A DNA stretch of 64,000 bases from Chryseobacterium formosense (GTDB lineage Bacteria > Bacteroidota > Bacteroidia > Flavobacteriales > Weeksellaceae): positions 1-64,000 of the forward strand of contig NZ_FPAP01000006.1 of assembly GCF_900116415.1 (NCBI RefSeq), read 5' to 3'. Shown piece by piece: positions 16,219 to 24,864 of the stretch. Position 1 is the first letter of the stretch. Each line of letters opens with the position of its first letter. The notes below the pieces were generated by a model. The model was given only the letters and a program-made list of their open reading frames with translations, did not search any database and was not told the origin of the DNA. Both the position numbers and the translations under genes were made by a program.

Positions 16219-17556
16219 ATGAAAATAGTTGTTTTAGGAGGTGGCGAAAGCGGTTGTGGTGCTGCTTATTTGGCTAAAAAGAAAGGTTTGGAAGTGTTTC
16301 TTTCAGACAAAGGAGCCATTAAAGATCACTACAAACAATTTTTGACGGAAAATGAGATTGAATTTGAAGAGGAAAATCACGATGAAGAAAGAATTCTCAA
16401 TGCCGACTGGATTGTAAAAAGTCCCGGAATTCCGAAAAAAGCGGAGATGATTAACAAAATTCACGAGAAAGGAATCAGACTTTCTTCTGAAATTGAGTTT
16501 GCTTCAGAGTTTACCGATGCAAAAATCATCGCCATCACAGGAAGTAATGGGAAAACAACGACAACGTCTCTGATCTATTATATCCTGAAAAATGACGGAT
16601 TGAAAGTTGGTTTAGGCGGAAACATCGGTTACAGTTTTGCAAAGCAGGTTGCTGATGAAAACCATGAATATTATGTTTTGGAGGTAAGTTCTTTCCAGTT
16701 GGATGATATTCAGAATTTCCGACCGTACATTTCTTTGTTGCTGAATTTGTCTAAAGATCATTTAGATCAGTACAACTACAACTACGAAGAGTATGCATTG
16801 GCAAAATTCAGAATCACTGAAAATCAGGAGAATGACAATTTTTTCATCTACAATAAAGATGACGAAATGAGTAAAAACATTCTTGAGAAACTTGAAATCA
16901 AAGCAAAGATGATTCCTTTTTCAACACACGAAAAATTATCTGAGGGAGGGTTTGTAGACGGAGAAAATATTGAAGTAAACCTTAAAGATAAATTCTCTAT
17001 GAAAATTGACGAATTGTCTTTATTGGGAAATCATAATGTTGCAAACAGCCTGGCCGCTTCAATTGCCGGTAAAATATTGGAAATCAATAATGAAAGTATC
17101 AGAAACTCATTAATGACTTTTCAGGCAGTTGAGCACAGACTGGAATTTGTAACTGAAATTGATGGAGTAAAATTCATCAACGACAGTAAAGCAACGAATG
17201 TAAATGCAGCATATTACGCTTTAGAAAGCATGAAAAACCCAACGGTTTGGATTGTTGGAGGCGTAGATAAAGGAAATGATTATACCGAAGTAGAAGATTT
17301 GGTTAAAAGAAAAGTAAAAGCAATAGTTTGCTTAGGAATTGATAATCAGAAGATCATCGATTTCTTCAAAGATAAAAAAGAACTGATTTACAGCACCTCA
17401 AGTATGGAAGAAGCCGTAAAAACTTCAAAATCATTAGCCAAAAACGGAGATACGGTTTTATTGTCTCCTTGTTGTGCAAGTTTTGATCTTTTCAAAAGCT
17501 ATGAAGACAGAGGTCGTCAGTTTAAAGAACAGGTATTAAAAGCCAATGGCAATTAG
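16219..17556 (+). CDS. murD: UDP-MurNAc-alanine--D-glutamate ligase MurD
   Basis: 445 residues. N-terminal Rossmann start VVLGGGESGCGAAYLAK binds the UDP substrate; ATP motif GSNGKTTT at 108-115; LNLSKDHLDQY and INDSKATN are family marks; LSPCCASFDLFKSYEDRG closes the C-terminal domain. Adds D-glutamate to UDP-MurNAc-L-Ala. The last codons run into a short repetitive tract (GCCAATGGCAATTAGCC), so the exact C-terminus may have been set by that repeat. It overlaps a possible early ftsW start. Confidence 0.97.
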   Translation: MKIVVLGGGESGCGAAYLAKKKGLEVFLSDKGAIKDHYKQFLTENEIEFEEENHDEERILNADWIVKSPGIPKKAEMINKIHEKGIRLSSEIEFASEFTDAKIIAITGSNGKTTTTSLIYYILKNDGLKVGLGGNIGYSFAKQVADENHEYYVLEVSSFQLDDIQNFRPYISLLLNLSKDHLDQYNYNYEEYALAKFRITENQENDNFFIYNKDDEMSKNILEKLEIKAKMIPFSTHEKLSEGGFVDGENIEVNLKDKFSMKIDELSLLGNHNVANSLAASIAGKILEINNESIRNSLMTFQAVEHRLEFVTEIDGVKFINDSKATNVNAAYYALESMKNPTVWIVGGVDKGNDYTEVEDLVKRKVKAIVCLGIDNQKIIDFFKDKKELIYSTSSMEEAVKTSKSLAKNGDTVLLSPCCASFDLFKSYEDRGRQFKEQVLKANGN

Positions 17557-17578
17557 CCAAAAGCCAATAGCGGAAACT

Positions 17579-18820
17579 ATGAACGAACAGAATTTAGAAG
17601 AAAGCAGATTCGAATTTCTAAAGGGCGATAAAGTGCTTTGGATGGTCATTCTTGTGATCTCCATTTTCTCTATTTTCCCGGTTTATTCTGCAAGTTCAAA
17701 CCTTGAATATATTGTAAACAACGGAACCACTACCGGTCACGTGATGAAGCATATGTTTTTTGTGGTTTTAGGTTTGGCGATCATGAGAATTGTAGGAACA
17801 GTGAAGTATGAATATATGGGTAAACTCAGCAGTATCATGTTGGGTTTAATGATTATTCTGCTGATTGTCACGATGTTTACCGGACAAACGATTGACGGAG
17901 CGAGTGCTTCAAGATGGTTGAAAATTCCGGGAACACCGATTTCGTTTCAGCCTTCGTCTTTTGCTTTTTTAATGCTGATTATTTATCTGTGCAGATACTT
18001 AACTAAGAAAATAACAAGAGAAAGACTTCCAATAGAAAATGTCATGTACATTTTCGGTCCAATCTTACTGGTTTTCGTGTTGGTGGCAAAAGATAACGGT
18101 TCAACTGCTTTAATGATTTTAATGGTTTCAGTAATTGTCCTGATTATCGGGCAGCTTCACTGGAAATACATTGCAGGATTTATTTCTGCATCATTTGTTG
18201 CGATTGTTTTGTTTTTAATCATTGCTTTAAATACAAATTTAATCGGCGGAAACCGTGTGCATACATGGATGAGCCGTATTGAAACCTTTACGTCAAGCAA
18301 AGCAAAAACGGCTGATGTTGATGATGAAAGTGTAAAAGCGAAAAATTATCAGGTCATGCAGGCAAAAGCCGCCATCGTTCACGGAGGAATTACCGGAATG
18401 GGACCAGGAAAATCAGCTTTAAAACAAATGCTTCCGCAATCTGCATCCGATTTTATTTTTGCAGTAATTGTAGAAGAATACGGATTAATAGGTGCAGGAT
18501 TTCTCATCAGTATGTATCTGATTATGATTGTCCGGATTGTCATGATTGCAAGTAAAATGCCCGCATTTTTCGGCTCGCTGCTCGTTCTCAGTCTCGGGGT
18601 GATGATATTCATACAATTGGCGGTAAATATTGCCGTTGCAGTGAATCTGATCCCGGTGACAGGACAACCGTTGCCGCTGATCAGCTATGGAGGAACATCG
18701 ATGCTGGTGACCTACATCCAGCTTGGAATTATTTTAAACATCAGCTCAAGAATCCAGATCTACGATGAAGAAGGAATGGGCAAAAAACAAAGTATTGTTG
18801 AGATAAACGACATTGCATAA
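17579..18820 (+). CDS. ftsW: Septal peptidoglycan polymerase FtsW (SEDS family)
   Basis: 413 residues from the ATG at 17579. An in-frame ATG at 17546 would add 11 residues encoded by a short repeat tract, so the later one is preferred. About ten membrane helices; SEDS signatures KDNGSTALM, GPGKSALKQMLPQSASDFIFA with the conserved E in VIVEEYGLIG, and PVTGQPLPLISYGGTSML. Glycosyltransferase partner of the FtsI encoded upstream. A small gene follows after 12 bp. Confidence 0.96.
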   Translation: MNEQNLEESRFEFLKGDKVLWMVILVISIFSIFPVYSASSNLEYIVNNGTTTGHVMKHMFFVVLGLAIMRIVGTVKYEYMGKLSSIMLGLMIILLIVTMFTGQTIDGASASRWLKIPGTPISFQPSSFAFLMLIIYLCRYLTKKITRERLPIENVMYIFGPILLVFVLVAKDNGSTALMILMVSVIVLIIGQLHWKYIAGFISASFVAIVLFLIIALNTNLIGGNRVHTWMSRIETFTSSKAKTADVDDESVKAKNYQVMQAKAAIVHGGITGMGPGKSALKQMLPQSASDFIFAVIVEEYGLIGAGFLISMYLIMIVRIVMIASKMPAFFGSLLVLSLGVMIFIQLAVNIAVAVNLIPVTGQPLPLISYGGTSMLVTYIQLGIILNISSRIQIYDEEGMGKKQSIVEINDIA

Positions 18821-18832
18821 AGACCAAACAAA

Positions 18833-19075
18833 ATGGAAATAAGAAAAATAACATTTATTGACAGCAAAAACTCAGAAAATCCTGTGGTTATTGAAAAAAC
18901 AGAAGATATAACGAATTTTCTGGAAACATTCAGATTGGAAATGAATGACGTTATAGAGCTTAATGATGCAATGTACACGGTAAAATCTATATCAGAAAAA
19001 GATGAGGATGGTAAAAATGAAATTATTGTCGGCGTAGAATTTATTGATTTAATTGAAAATCAGCCAACAGCTTAA
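18833..19075 (+). CDS. Small acidic protein of unknown function between ftsW and murG
   Basis: 80 residues, strongly acidic, no signal or membrane helix. The pattern of short beta strands (EIRKITFI, DVIELNDAMYTVKSIS, EIIVGVEFIDL) suggests a small beta barrel. No family recognised. It starts 12 bp after ftsW and ends 10 bp before the murG ATG, so it is tightly embedded in the operon and probably translated with its neighbours. Not part of the classic dcw set. Confidence 0.8.
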   Translation: MEIRKITFIDSKNSENPVVIEKTEDITNFLETFRLEMNDVIELNDAMYTVKSISEKDEDGKNEIIVGVEFIDLIENQPTA

Positions 19076-19085
19076 AATCGATAAG

Positions 19086-20192
19086 ATGGACAAAAAAATA
19101 AAAGTACTATTAAGCGGAGGCGGAACAGGAGGACATATCTTCCCGGCTATTGCTATTGCAGACGAAATCAAGAAAAGATTTCCTGATGCAGAATTTTTGT
19201 TCATCGGAGCTAATGGCAAAATGGAAATGGAAAAAGTTCCGCAAGCTGGCTACAAAATCGAAGGATTAAACATTGCAGGTTTCGACAGAGGGAATTTGCT
19301 TAAAAACATAGGCTTACCATTCAAACTTATTTCGAGTTTGATGAAGGCTAAAAAAATTATAAAAAACTTTAAACCAGATTTTGCTGTTGGAACGGGTGGT
19401 TTTGCAAGCGGACCGGCTTTGTTTATGGCTGCAAAGATGGGAATTCCGACTTTTATTCAGGAGCAGAATTCCTTACCTGGAAAAACCAACACTGCAAACG
19501 GAAAGAAAGCAAAAGCAGTATTTGTGGCTTATCCGGATATGGAGAAATTCTTTCCCCATTCGAAAGTATTTTTCCTAGGAAATCCGATTCGTGAGAATAT
19601 TGTTTCAGGAATGCAGGAAACTTCTTCCGCTAAAGAGAAATTGGGTTTAGATAAAAATCAACTTATCATTTTATCGGTTGGTGGATCTTTAGGTTCAAGA
19701 ACGTTAAACAACGGTTGGAAAGACAACCTTGAAAACCTGAAAGAAAAAGGTTATCAATTAATCTGGCAAACCGGAAAATTGGATTACAAAGAATTGAGCA
19801 GCGAATCTCGAATTTCGAATCTCGAATCTCAAATCCAGTTAAAGGAATTCATCAAAGATATGGAAACAGCATATTCTGCAGCAGATGTTATTGTTTCAAG
19901 AGCGGGAGCCATTGCAATTTCAGAATTATCAGTGGCGCAAAAACCTGTTATCTTGGTGCCTTTCCCATTTGCGGCAGAAGATCATCAAACGAAAAATGCG
20001 ATGAATCTGGTTGAAAAGAATGCGGCAAGAATGGTAAAAGATTCAGAAATGAAGGAAAAATTCTGGACAACTTTATCAGGAATCTGCGAAAATGAAAATG
20101 TAAGAAAAGAAATGTCTGAAAATCTGAAATATTTTGCCAAACCAAATGCGGCGAAAGGGATTGTAGATGAGATTTTTAAAATAATTAAGTAA
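19086..20192 (+). CDS. murG: Lipid II synthase MurG
   Basis: 368 residues from the ATG at 19086, placing GGGTGGH at 11-17 as the family expects. Later signatures: VGTGGFASGP, IQEQNSLPGKTN, FLGNPIRENI, SVGGSLGSRTLN and VSRAGAIAISELS. Transfers GlcNAc to lipid I at the inner face of the membrane. Codons at about 239-250 (19802-19835) are encoded by a run of CGAATCTC-type repeats that also occurs in nearby spacers, giving a Ser/Glu-rich patch in a surface position; the frame is kept. Confidence 0.97.
   Translation: MDKKIKVLLSGGGTGGHIFPAIAIADEIKKRFPDAEFLFIGANGKMEMEKVPQAGYKIEGLNIAGFDRGNLLKNIGLPFKLISSLMKAKKIIKNFKPDFAVGTGGFASGPALFMAAKMGIPTFIQEQNSLPGKTNTANGKKAKAVFVAYPDMEKFFPHSKVFFLGNPIRENIVSGMQETSSAKEKLGLDKNQLIILSVGGSLGSRTLNNGWKDNLENLKEKGYQLIWQTGKLDYKELSSESRISNLESQIQLKEFIKDMETAYSAADVIVSRAGAIAISELSVAQKPVILVPFPFAAEDHQTKNAMNLVEKNAARMVKDSEMKEKFWTTLSGICENENVRKEMSENLKYFAKPNAAKGIVDEIFKIIK
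19802..19835. repeat. CGAATCTC repeat tract inside murG
   Basis: Three near-identical units built on CGAATCTC/CGAATTT lie in frame in murG. The spacer before murC (20321-20350) has the related AAATCTCAAA tract. Confidence 0.65.
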
Positions 20193-20199
20193 GTGCAGG

Positions 20200-20269
20200 T
20201 TGTCATTCTGAATGTAGCATAGCGAAATGAAGAATCTAAATTGAGATTCCTCGTTCCTCGGAATGACAA
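20200..20269. repeat. REP-like hairpin between murG and murC
   Basis: TGTCATTC (20201-20208) and GAATGACA (20261-20268) are perfect outer arms; inside, AGAATCT and GAGATTC, and GAA-rich segments, pair imperfectly. It fits the widespread TGTCATTCTGA-type dispersed palindromes of bacterial genomes. Confidence 0.7.
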
Positions 20270-20320
20270 AAATATGTTTAAGATAATAAATAGAGATAAA
20301 ATATAATTGAGAGGATATTG

Positions 20321-20350
20321 AATTTCAAATCTCAAACTTCAAATCTCAAA
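20321..20350. repeat. AATTTCAAATCTCAAA tract before murC
   Basis: Three short CAAATCTC/CAAACTTC units ending 8 bp before the murC ATG; same style as the tract inside murG. Confidence 0.55.
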
Positions 20351-20358
20351 TAAATAAA

Positions 20359-21717
20359 ATGAACAATTTAGAAACATATCAAAATTTTTACTTCGTCGGA
20401 ATCGGAGGTATCGGAATGAGTGCTTTGGCGCGCTATTTCCATGCTTCGGGCAAGAAAGTTTCAGGCTACGATAAAACCAACACCAAATTGACGACGGCTT
20501 TGATGAGTGAAGGAATTGATATTGTTTTTGAAGATGTCATTGATGAAAAAATAACTTCGCTTCAGAAAGAAAAGACATTAATAATCTATACTCCAGCCAT
20601 CAAAAAACTGGGGATTTTGGATTATTTTAATAACAATCAGTTTGAAGTTTTAAAAAGAGCAAAAGTTCTAGGATTAATTACAGAAAATACAGACTGCATT
20701 GCAGTTGCGGGAACTCACGGAAAAACAACGACTTCCACTTTGGTTTCGCACTTGTGTAAAGAAGCAGATTTTCCTTTCTCATGTTTTTTAGGTGGAATTT
20801 CTGAGAATTTCAAATCAAATTTCCTGTATAATGGTTCGCAATATTCTGTAGTTGAAGCTGATGAATACGACAGAAGTTTTTTAAACCTTTCTCCGGATTG
20901 GGCAGTAATCACTTCTACCGATGCCGATCATTTGGATATTTATGGAGATAAAAATACGATTGAAGAAGGTTTCAGACAGTTTGCAGCTTTAGTTCCTGAA
21001 GATAAACAGCTTTTTGTAAGAAAAGGAATCGAAATCGGGAGGGCTCATAAAACTTATGCAGTCAACGAAGAAGCAGATTATTATTCAGATAACCTTCGTA
21101 TGGATTATGATAAAATCTATTTTGATTTTCACACTCCAACTGAAACGATAAAAGATTTTGTGTGGGAAATTCCGGGAATTCACAATGTAGAAAATGCAAC
21201 GGTTGCGATTGCAATTTTGCACAATCTGGGAGTTGATTTTGAAACGTTAAAGAAAGCAATTGCCAATTTTAAAGGGATTAAAAGAAGATACACAAAGCAT
21301 ATTTATCCGAGCGGTAAAATTTATATTGACGATTATGCGCATCATCCAACAGAAATCAATGCTGTAGTTGGTTCGATAAAAACGTTTTATCCGGATAAAA
21401 AACTGTTGGTGGTTTTTCAGCCGCATTTGTTCAGCAGAACTAGAGATTTTGCCGATGGATTTGCAGAAAGCTTAAATAATTCTGAAGAATTGATTTTGCT
21501 CGATATTTATCCGGCACGAGAGCTTCAGGAGAATTTTGAAGGAATCACTTCAGACTGGCTTTTGGAAAAAGTGATTTTAGATAAAAAAGAAGTTTCATCA
21601 CTGAATGAAGCTTTTAATAAAATAAAAGAAAAAGACTTTGATATTCTTCTCACAGTAGGAGCAGGAAATATAGATACGCTGTATGATCCTATTTGTGAGT
21701 GGCTTGGAAAAATTTAG
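20359..21717 (+). CDS. murC: UDP-MurNAc--L-alanine ligase MurC
   Basis: 452 residues. N-terminal FVGIGGIGMSALAR, ATP motif GTHGKTT at 118-124, EADEYDRSFL, DADHLDIYG and the C-terminal DDYAHHPTEI and FQPHLFSRT motifs are all intact. Adds the first amino acid to UDP-MurNAc. Only 9 bp after its stop an inverted-repeat element begins that separates it from ftsQ by about 625 bp. Confidence 0.97.
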   Translation: MNNLETYQNFYFVGIGGIGMSALARYFHASGKKVSGYDKTNTKLTTALMSEGIDIVFEDVIDEKITSLQKEKTLIIYTPAIKKLGILDYFNNNQFEVLKRAKVLGLITENTDCIAVAGTHGKTTTSTLVSHLCKEADFPFSCFLGGISENFKSNFLYNGSQYSVVEADEYDRSFLNLSPDWAVITSTDADHLDIYGDKNTIEEGFRQFAALVPEDKQLFVRKGIEIGRAHKTYAVNEEADYYSDNLRMDYDKIYFDFHTPTETIKDFVWEIPGIHNVENATVAIAILHNLGVDFETLKKAIANFKGIKRRYTKHIYPSGKIYIDDYAHHPTEINAVVGSIKTFYPDKKLLVVFQPHLFSRTRDFADGFAESLNNSEELILLDIYPARELQENFEGITSDWLLEKVILDKKEVSSLNEAFNKIKEKDFDILLTVGAGNIDTLYDPICEWLGKI

Positions 21718-21726
21718 CTAAATAAA

Positions 21727-21820
21727 TTTAACGCAACGAACGCAATGAAAATTTACAAACACAATGTATATTTTTTGGTCGCAAGGGCGTTTCACTCAGC
21801 AAATGATAGCTGAAAATATT
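21727..21820. repeat. Left inverted repeat of the GxxExxY element
   Basis: Ends in a 40-bp stretch that is the inverse complement of 22234-22273 with a single mismatch. Confidence 0.85.
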
Positions 21821-21839
21821 ATTGTAAATAAAAACACAA

Positions 21840-22217
21840 ATGACAGAAAATGAAATTTCAAATATGGTTTTTGATGCAGGAATGAAAGTGCATCGTAAAC
21901 TTGGAATTGGACTCTATGAAAATGTTTATGAGCAATGCTTAATTTACGAATTGAAGAACTGTGGTTTGAAGGTTGAAAGCCAGAAAGACATTAGCATTAA
22001 TTATGAAGGTTTAATAATTGAAAAGGCATTTAGAGTAGATTTATTGATTGAGAATAAAGTAATTATAGAAATAAAAGCTGTTCCGGAAGTTAATAAATAT
22101 CATTTTTTTCAGCTTCTTAATTATTTAAGAGTTACAGAAATAAAATTGGGGATGATTTTGAATTTTCATTCCACCTTATTTAAAGACGGAGTAAAAAGAG
22201 CAGTAAATAAATTATAA
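21840..22217 (+). CDS. GxxExxY family protein with PD-(D/E)xK-like nuclease motif
   Basis: 125 residues, the normal length for the family. The naming motif is GLYENVY at about 24-30. Further on RVDLLIENKVIIEIKAV shows the D...ExK spacing of PD-(D/E)xK nucleases (Asp about 64, E-I-K about 74-76). Function of the family is not established; a nuclease-like fold is generally assumed. It sits exactly between long inverted repeats, 20 bp inside the left arm and 16 bp inside the right arm, so gene and repeats appear to form one unit. It has no obvious link to the surrounding division genes. Confidence 0.88.
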   Translation: MTENEISNMVFDAGMKVHRKLGIGLYENVYEQCLIYELKNCGLKVESQKDISINYEGLIIEKAFRVDLLIENKVIIEIKAVPEVNKYHFFQLLNYLRVTEIKLGMILNFHSTLFKDGVKRAVNKL

Positions 22218-22233
22218 AATAAAAACTTGTAAA

Positions 22234-22326
22234 AATATTTTCAGTTATCATTTGCTGAGTGAAACGCCCTTGCGAACAGAAAACAATAGATAATGATCTA
22301 TAAATCCTTGCGAACATTGCGTTAAA
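22234..22326. repeat. Right inverted repeat of the GxxExxY element
   Basis: Counterpart of the left repeat; the ftsQ start codon is 17 bp beyond its end. Confidence 0.85.
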
Positions 22327-22342
22327 AAATGAAAAAACAAAA

Positions 22343-23299
22343 ATGAAAAATAAATACAGAATATTAAAAATTGCCATCACAGTAATCATTCTTGGTTTCC
22401 TGTTGAGTTTCTCTTTGAAGAAATTCAGCGGTCAGAAGATTACGGACAATAAAATTTCTGTAAAAATGAATGAAAAAACGCCGGTGTATTTTATTGATGA
22501 AAAAGACATCCGTGAGATTGTGAATAAAGAAAATCCTTCCCGAAAAGTAGGAGATCTGAATATTCCTGAACTGGAAAAGAAAATCAATGCGCTTCCGGCT
22601 GTAGACAGCGCAAATGTTTATTTAAATTTAAACGGAAAATTAAATTTAGACATCAAACAAAGAGTTCCGGTTTTCCGATTGAATAAGGATGGAAAAGATT
22701 TCTATGTAGACGAAAAAGGAACAGAATTTCCGATTTCCAGAACGTATTCTCATCCCTGTATGTTGGTGACGGGAGATGTCAAAAAGGATGAATATGAAAA
22801 GTTGGCTGAACTTGTTGAAAAAATCGACAAAGATGATTTCAGCAAAAAATATTTCATCGGAATTTCAAAATATAAAGACAATTACAGTCTTCTGACAAGT
22901 GAAGGAAATTACCGAGTTGAGATTGGAGATTTAGACAATATTGATTTTAAAGTAAAAGGTTTTAAAACTTTTGTTGAAAAATATCTTGTCTATCAGGATC
23001 CGCAGAAATACAAAATGATTTCGGTAAAATATCAGAATCAGATTGTAACAACGCTGAATCCGTATTTTAAGGAAAACGACAGTATTTTAAAGGCAAGTCA
23101 TAAAGATTTGGTAAAAGCTCCGGTTGCAGCGGCTCCTGTTAAAAAAACAGAAGTAAATCCTAAACCTGAAGTGAAAAAAGCAAGTTCTGCTTCTTTAAAA
23201 CCAAAAGAAAACACAAAACCAAAAGCAGTCGTCAAACCCAAGGAAACTAAGAAACCTGCAGCAAAACCAAAAAGCAAGGCAAAGGTTAAAATAGAATAA
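22343..23299 (+). CDS. ftsQ: Cell-division protein FtsQ
   Basis: 318 residues. Short cytoplasmic N-terminus, one membrane helix about 9-25, then a POTRA-like region (YFIDEKDIREIV, ELEKKINALPAVDSANVYLN, LDIKQRVPVFRL) and the FtsQ beta domain (YVDEKGTEFPIS). The last 60 or so residues are a Lys/Pro/Ala-rich low-complexity tail (KPKENTKPKAVVKPKETKK), outside the conserved fold, in the periplasm, and strongly basic. Usually murC and ftsQ abut; here the inverted-repeat element lies between them, so ftsQ expression must read through it or start within it. Confidence 0.93.
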   Translation: MKNKYRILKIAITVIILGFLLSFSLKKFSGQKITDNKISVKMNEKTPVYFIDEKDIREIVNKENPSRKVGDLNIPELEKKINALPAVDSANVYLNLNGKLNLDIKQRVPVFRLNKDGKDFYVDEKGTEFPISRTYSHPCMLVTGDVKKDEYEKLAELVEKIDKDDFSKKYFIGISKYKDNYSLLTSEGNYRVEIGDLDNIDFKVKGFKTFVEKYLVYQDPQKYKMISVKYQNQIVTTLNPYFKENDSILKASHKDLVKAPVAAAPVKKTEVNPKPEVKKASSASLKPKENTKPKAVVKPKETKKPAAKPKSKAKVKIE

Positions 23300-23306
23300 A
23301 GAAAGA

Positions 23307-23349
23307 GTCCCGAAGGGACGACTCACTGAAGAATAGGATAAAATCCTAT
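23307..23349. repeat. Twin GAA-loop hairpin repeat, copy 2
   Basis: GTCCC-GAA-GGGAC (23307-23319) and ATAGGAT-AAA-ATCCTAT (23333-23349). Matches copy 1 with paired changes in the first stem (CCT/AGG to CCC/GGG). Confidence 0.8.
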
Positions 23350-23387
23350 CAAATAAAATAAGAATTAAATCAAATCGATATAAAACA

Positions 23388-24779
23388 ATGGAAAATCAAG
23401 AGTATTCAGTAGGTCTGGACATTGGGACGACCAAGATCGTTGCCATTGTCGGAAGGAGGAATGCACATGGGAAAATAGAAATTCTCGGTGTTGGGAAAGC
23501 CAAAAGTCTTGGAGTTCATAAAGGGATTGTGAATAATATTTCGCAGACCATCAACTCAATCAAAGCTGCTGTGTCTGAAGCACAGTCGAGCGCAGGAGTT
23601 CCTATCCATAAAGTAACGGTAGGAATTGCAGGAAAGCACATTCGTTCACTGCAACACTCCGATTATATTATGCGTGAACATCCGGACAAATTTATTACAG
23701 ATGACGACATTGAAGCGTTAAAAGATCAGGTGAAAAAACTGGTCATGCTTCCTGGCGAAGAAATCATCCACGTACTTCCGCAGGAATATAAGGTTGATTC
23801 TGAAGGAGAAATTCAGGAGCCTGTCGGGATGCACGGAAAACGTCTGGAAGCCAATTTCCATGTGGTTGTCGGGCAAATGGGAAGCATCAGAAACATCGCA
23901 AGATGTGTAAGAGAAGCCGGATTGGAGATGGAGGCGCTTACTTTAGAGCCTTTGGCATCTTCAGAAGCCGTTCTTACCAAGGAAGAGAAAGAAGCAGGAG
24001 TTGCCATCGTAGACATCGGTGGTGGAACTACGGATATTGCTATTTTTAAAGATAATATCATCCGTCATACTTGCGTCATTCCATACGGGGGCGGAATTAT
24101 TACGGAAGACATCAAAGAAGGCTGTTCAATTATTGAAAAGCACGCCGAGCAATTAAAGGTTAAGTTCGGTTCTGCAGTTCCTGAATTGGAAAAAGACAGC
24201 ACATTTGTGACCATTCCCGGACTTCACGGAAGACCGGATAAAGAAATTTCTCTGAAAACTTTAGCGCAGATTATCAATGCGAGAGTAGAGGAGATTCTTG
24301 AAATGGTAAATACGGAATTAAAGGCTTACGGAGCTTTTGAACAAAAGAAAAAACTGATTGCAGGAATTGTTCTGACAGGTGGTGGTTCAAACTTGAAACA
24401 TCTTCGTCAGTTGGCAAATTACACAACAGGTTTCGATAGCAGAATTGGTTTTGCGAATGAATACATTGCGAACGACAAAAATCAGTATCTTAAAGGACCG
24501 GAATTTGCTACTTCTATCGGTTTATTGATGGAAAGTTTAAAAATCAGAGACAAAAAAACAACTGCGGTAGAAGAAGAAAATGAAATTGAGGTTGAAACTA
24601 AAGTTGAACAGAAAGAACAACAGATAGTTACAAATAATGAAACTCAAACTGTTGTTGCTCACCAATCGGTTCAGGAAACAGAAATTGCTCCGGAATCTGA
24701 AACAAACAAAAAGGTGAGATTAACTTTTGGGCAGTCTTTGATGGAAAAAGTAAAAAAATTCTTTGAAGAAGTAGAGTAA
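23388..24779 (+). CDS. ftsA: Cell-division protein FtsA
   Basis: 463 residues. Actin-like ATPase: phosphate 1 VGLDIGTTKIVAIVG near 7-21, phosphate 2 VAIVDIGGGTTDIAIF, adenosine motif IVLTGGGSNLKHL. The C-terminus SLMEKVKKFFEEVE is an amphipathic helix of the kind that tethers FtsA to the membrane. Between the ATPase core and that helix is a Glu/Gln-rich linker. Anchors FtsZ at midcell; ftsZ follows after an 85-bp AT-rich spacer. Confidence 0.97.
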   Translation: MENQEYSVGLDIGTTKIVAIVGRRNAHGKIEILGVGKAKSLGVHKGIVNNISQTINSIKAAVSEAQSSAGVPIHKVTVGIAGKHIRSLQHSDYIMREHPDKFITDDDIEALKDQVKKLVMLPGEEIIHVLPQEYKVDSEGEIQEPVGMHGKRLEANFHVVVGQMGSIRNIARCVREAGLEMEALTLEPLASSEAVLTKEEKEAGVAIVDIGGGTTDIAIFKDNIIRHTCVIPYGGGIITEDIKEGCSIIEKHAEQLKVKFGSAVPELEKDSTFVTIPGLHGRPDKEISLKTLAQIINARVEEILEMVNTELKAYGAFEQKKKLIAGIVLTGGGSNLKHLRQLANYTTGFDSRIGFANEYIANDKNQYLKGPEFATSIGLLMESLKIRDKKTTAVEEENEIEVETKVEQKEQQIVTNNETQTVVAHQSVQETEIAPESETNKKVRLTFGQSLMEKVKKFFEEVE

Positions 24780-24864
24780 AAAAATATAGATGATGAATGA
24801 TAAGCGATGAATGATTTTCTCATCAACTATCATAGTCGGTTATCAATTATATAAAAAAATAGAT

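Larger units (their letters stand above)
21727..22326. mobile_element. About 600-bp inverted-repeat element carrying a GxxExxY gene
   Basis: The outer ends are TTTAACGCAA (21727-21736) and TTGCGTTAAA (22317-22326), exact inverse complements. Inner arms 21781-21820 and 22234-22273 match in 39 of 40 positions as inverted repeats. The intervening outer parts are of nearly equal length (54 and 53 bp) but diverged. The only gene inside is the GxxExxY protein. It lies between murC and ftsQ, which are normally adjacent. No transposase and no clear target duplication are seen, so mobility is inferred from structure and location. Confidence 0.6.

Noticed and set aside
24811..24864. Earlier start for FtsZ
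   Set aside because: Encoded by a repetitive AT-rich spacer; FtsZ family start fits 24865.
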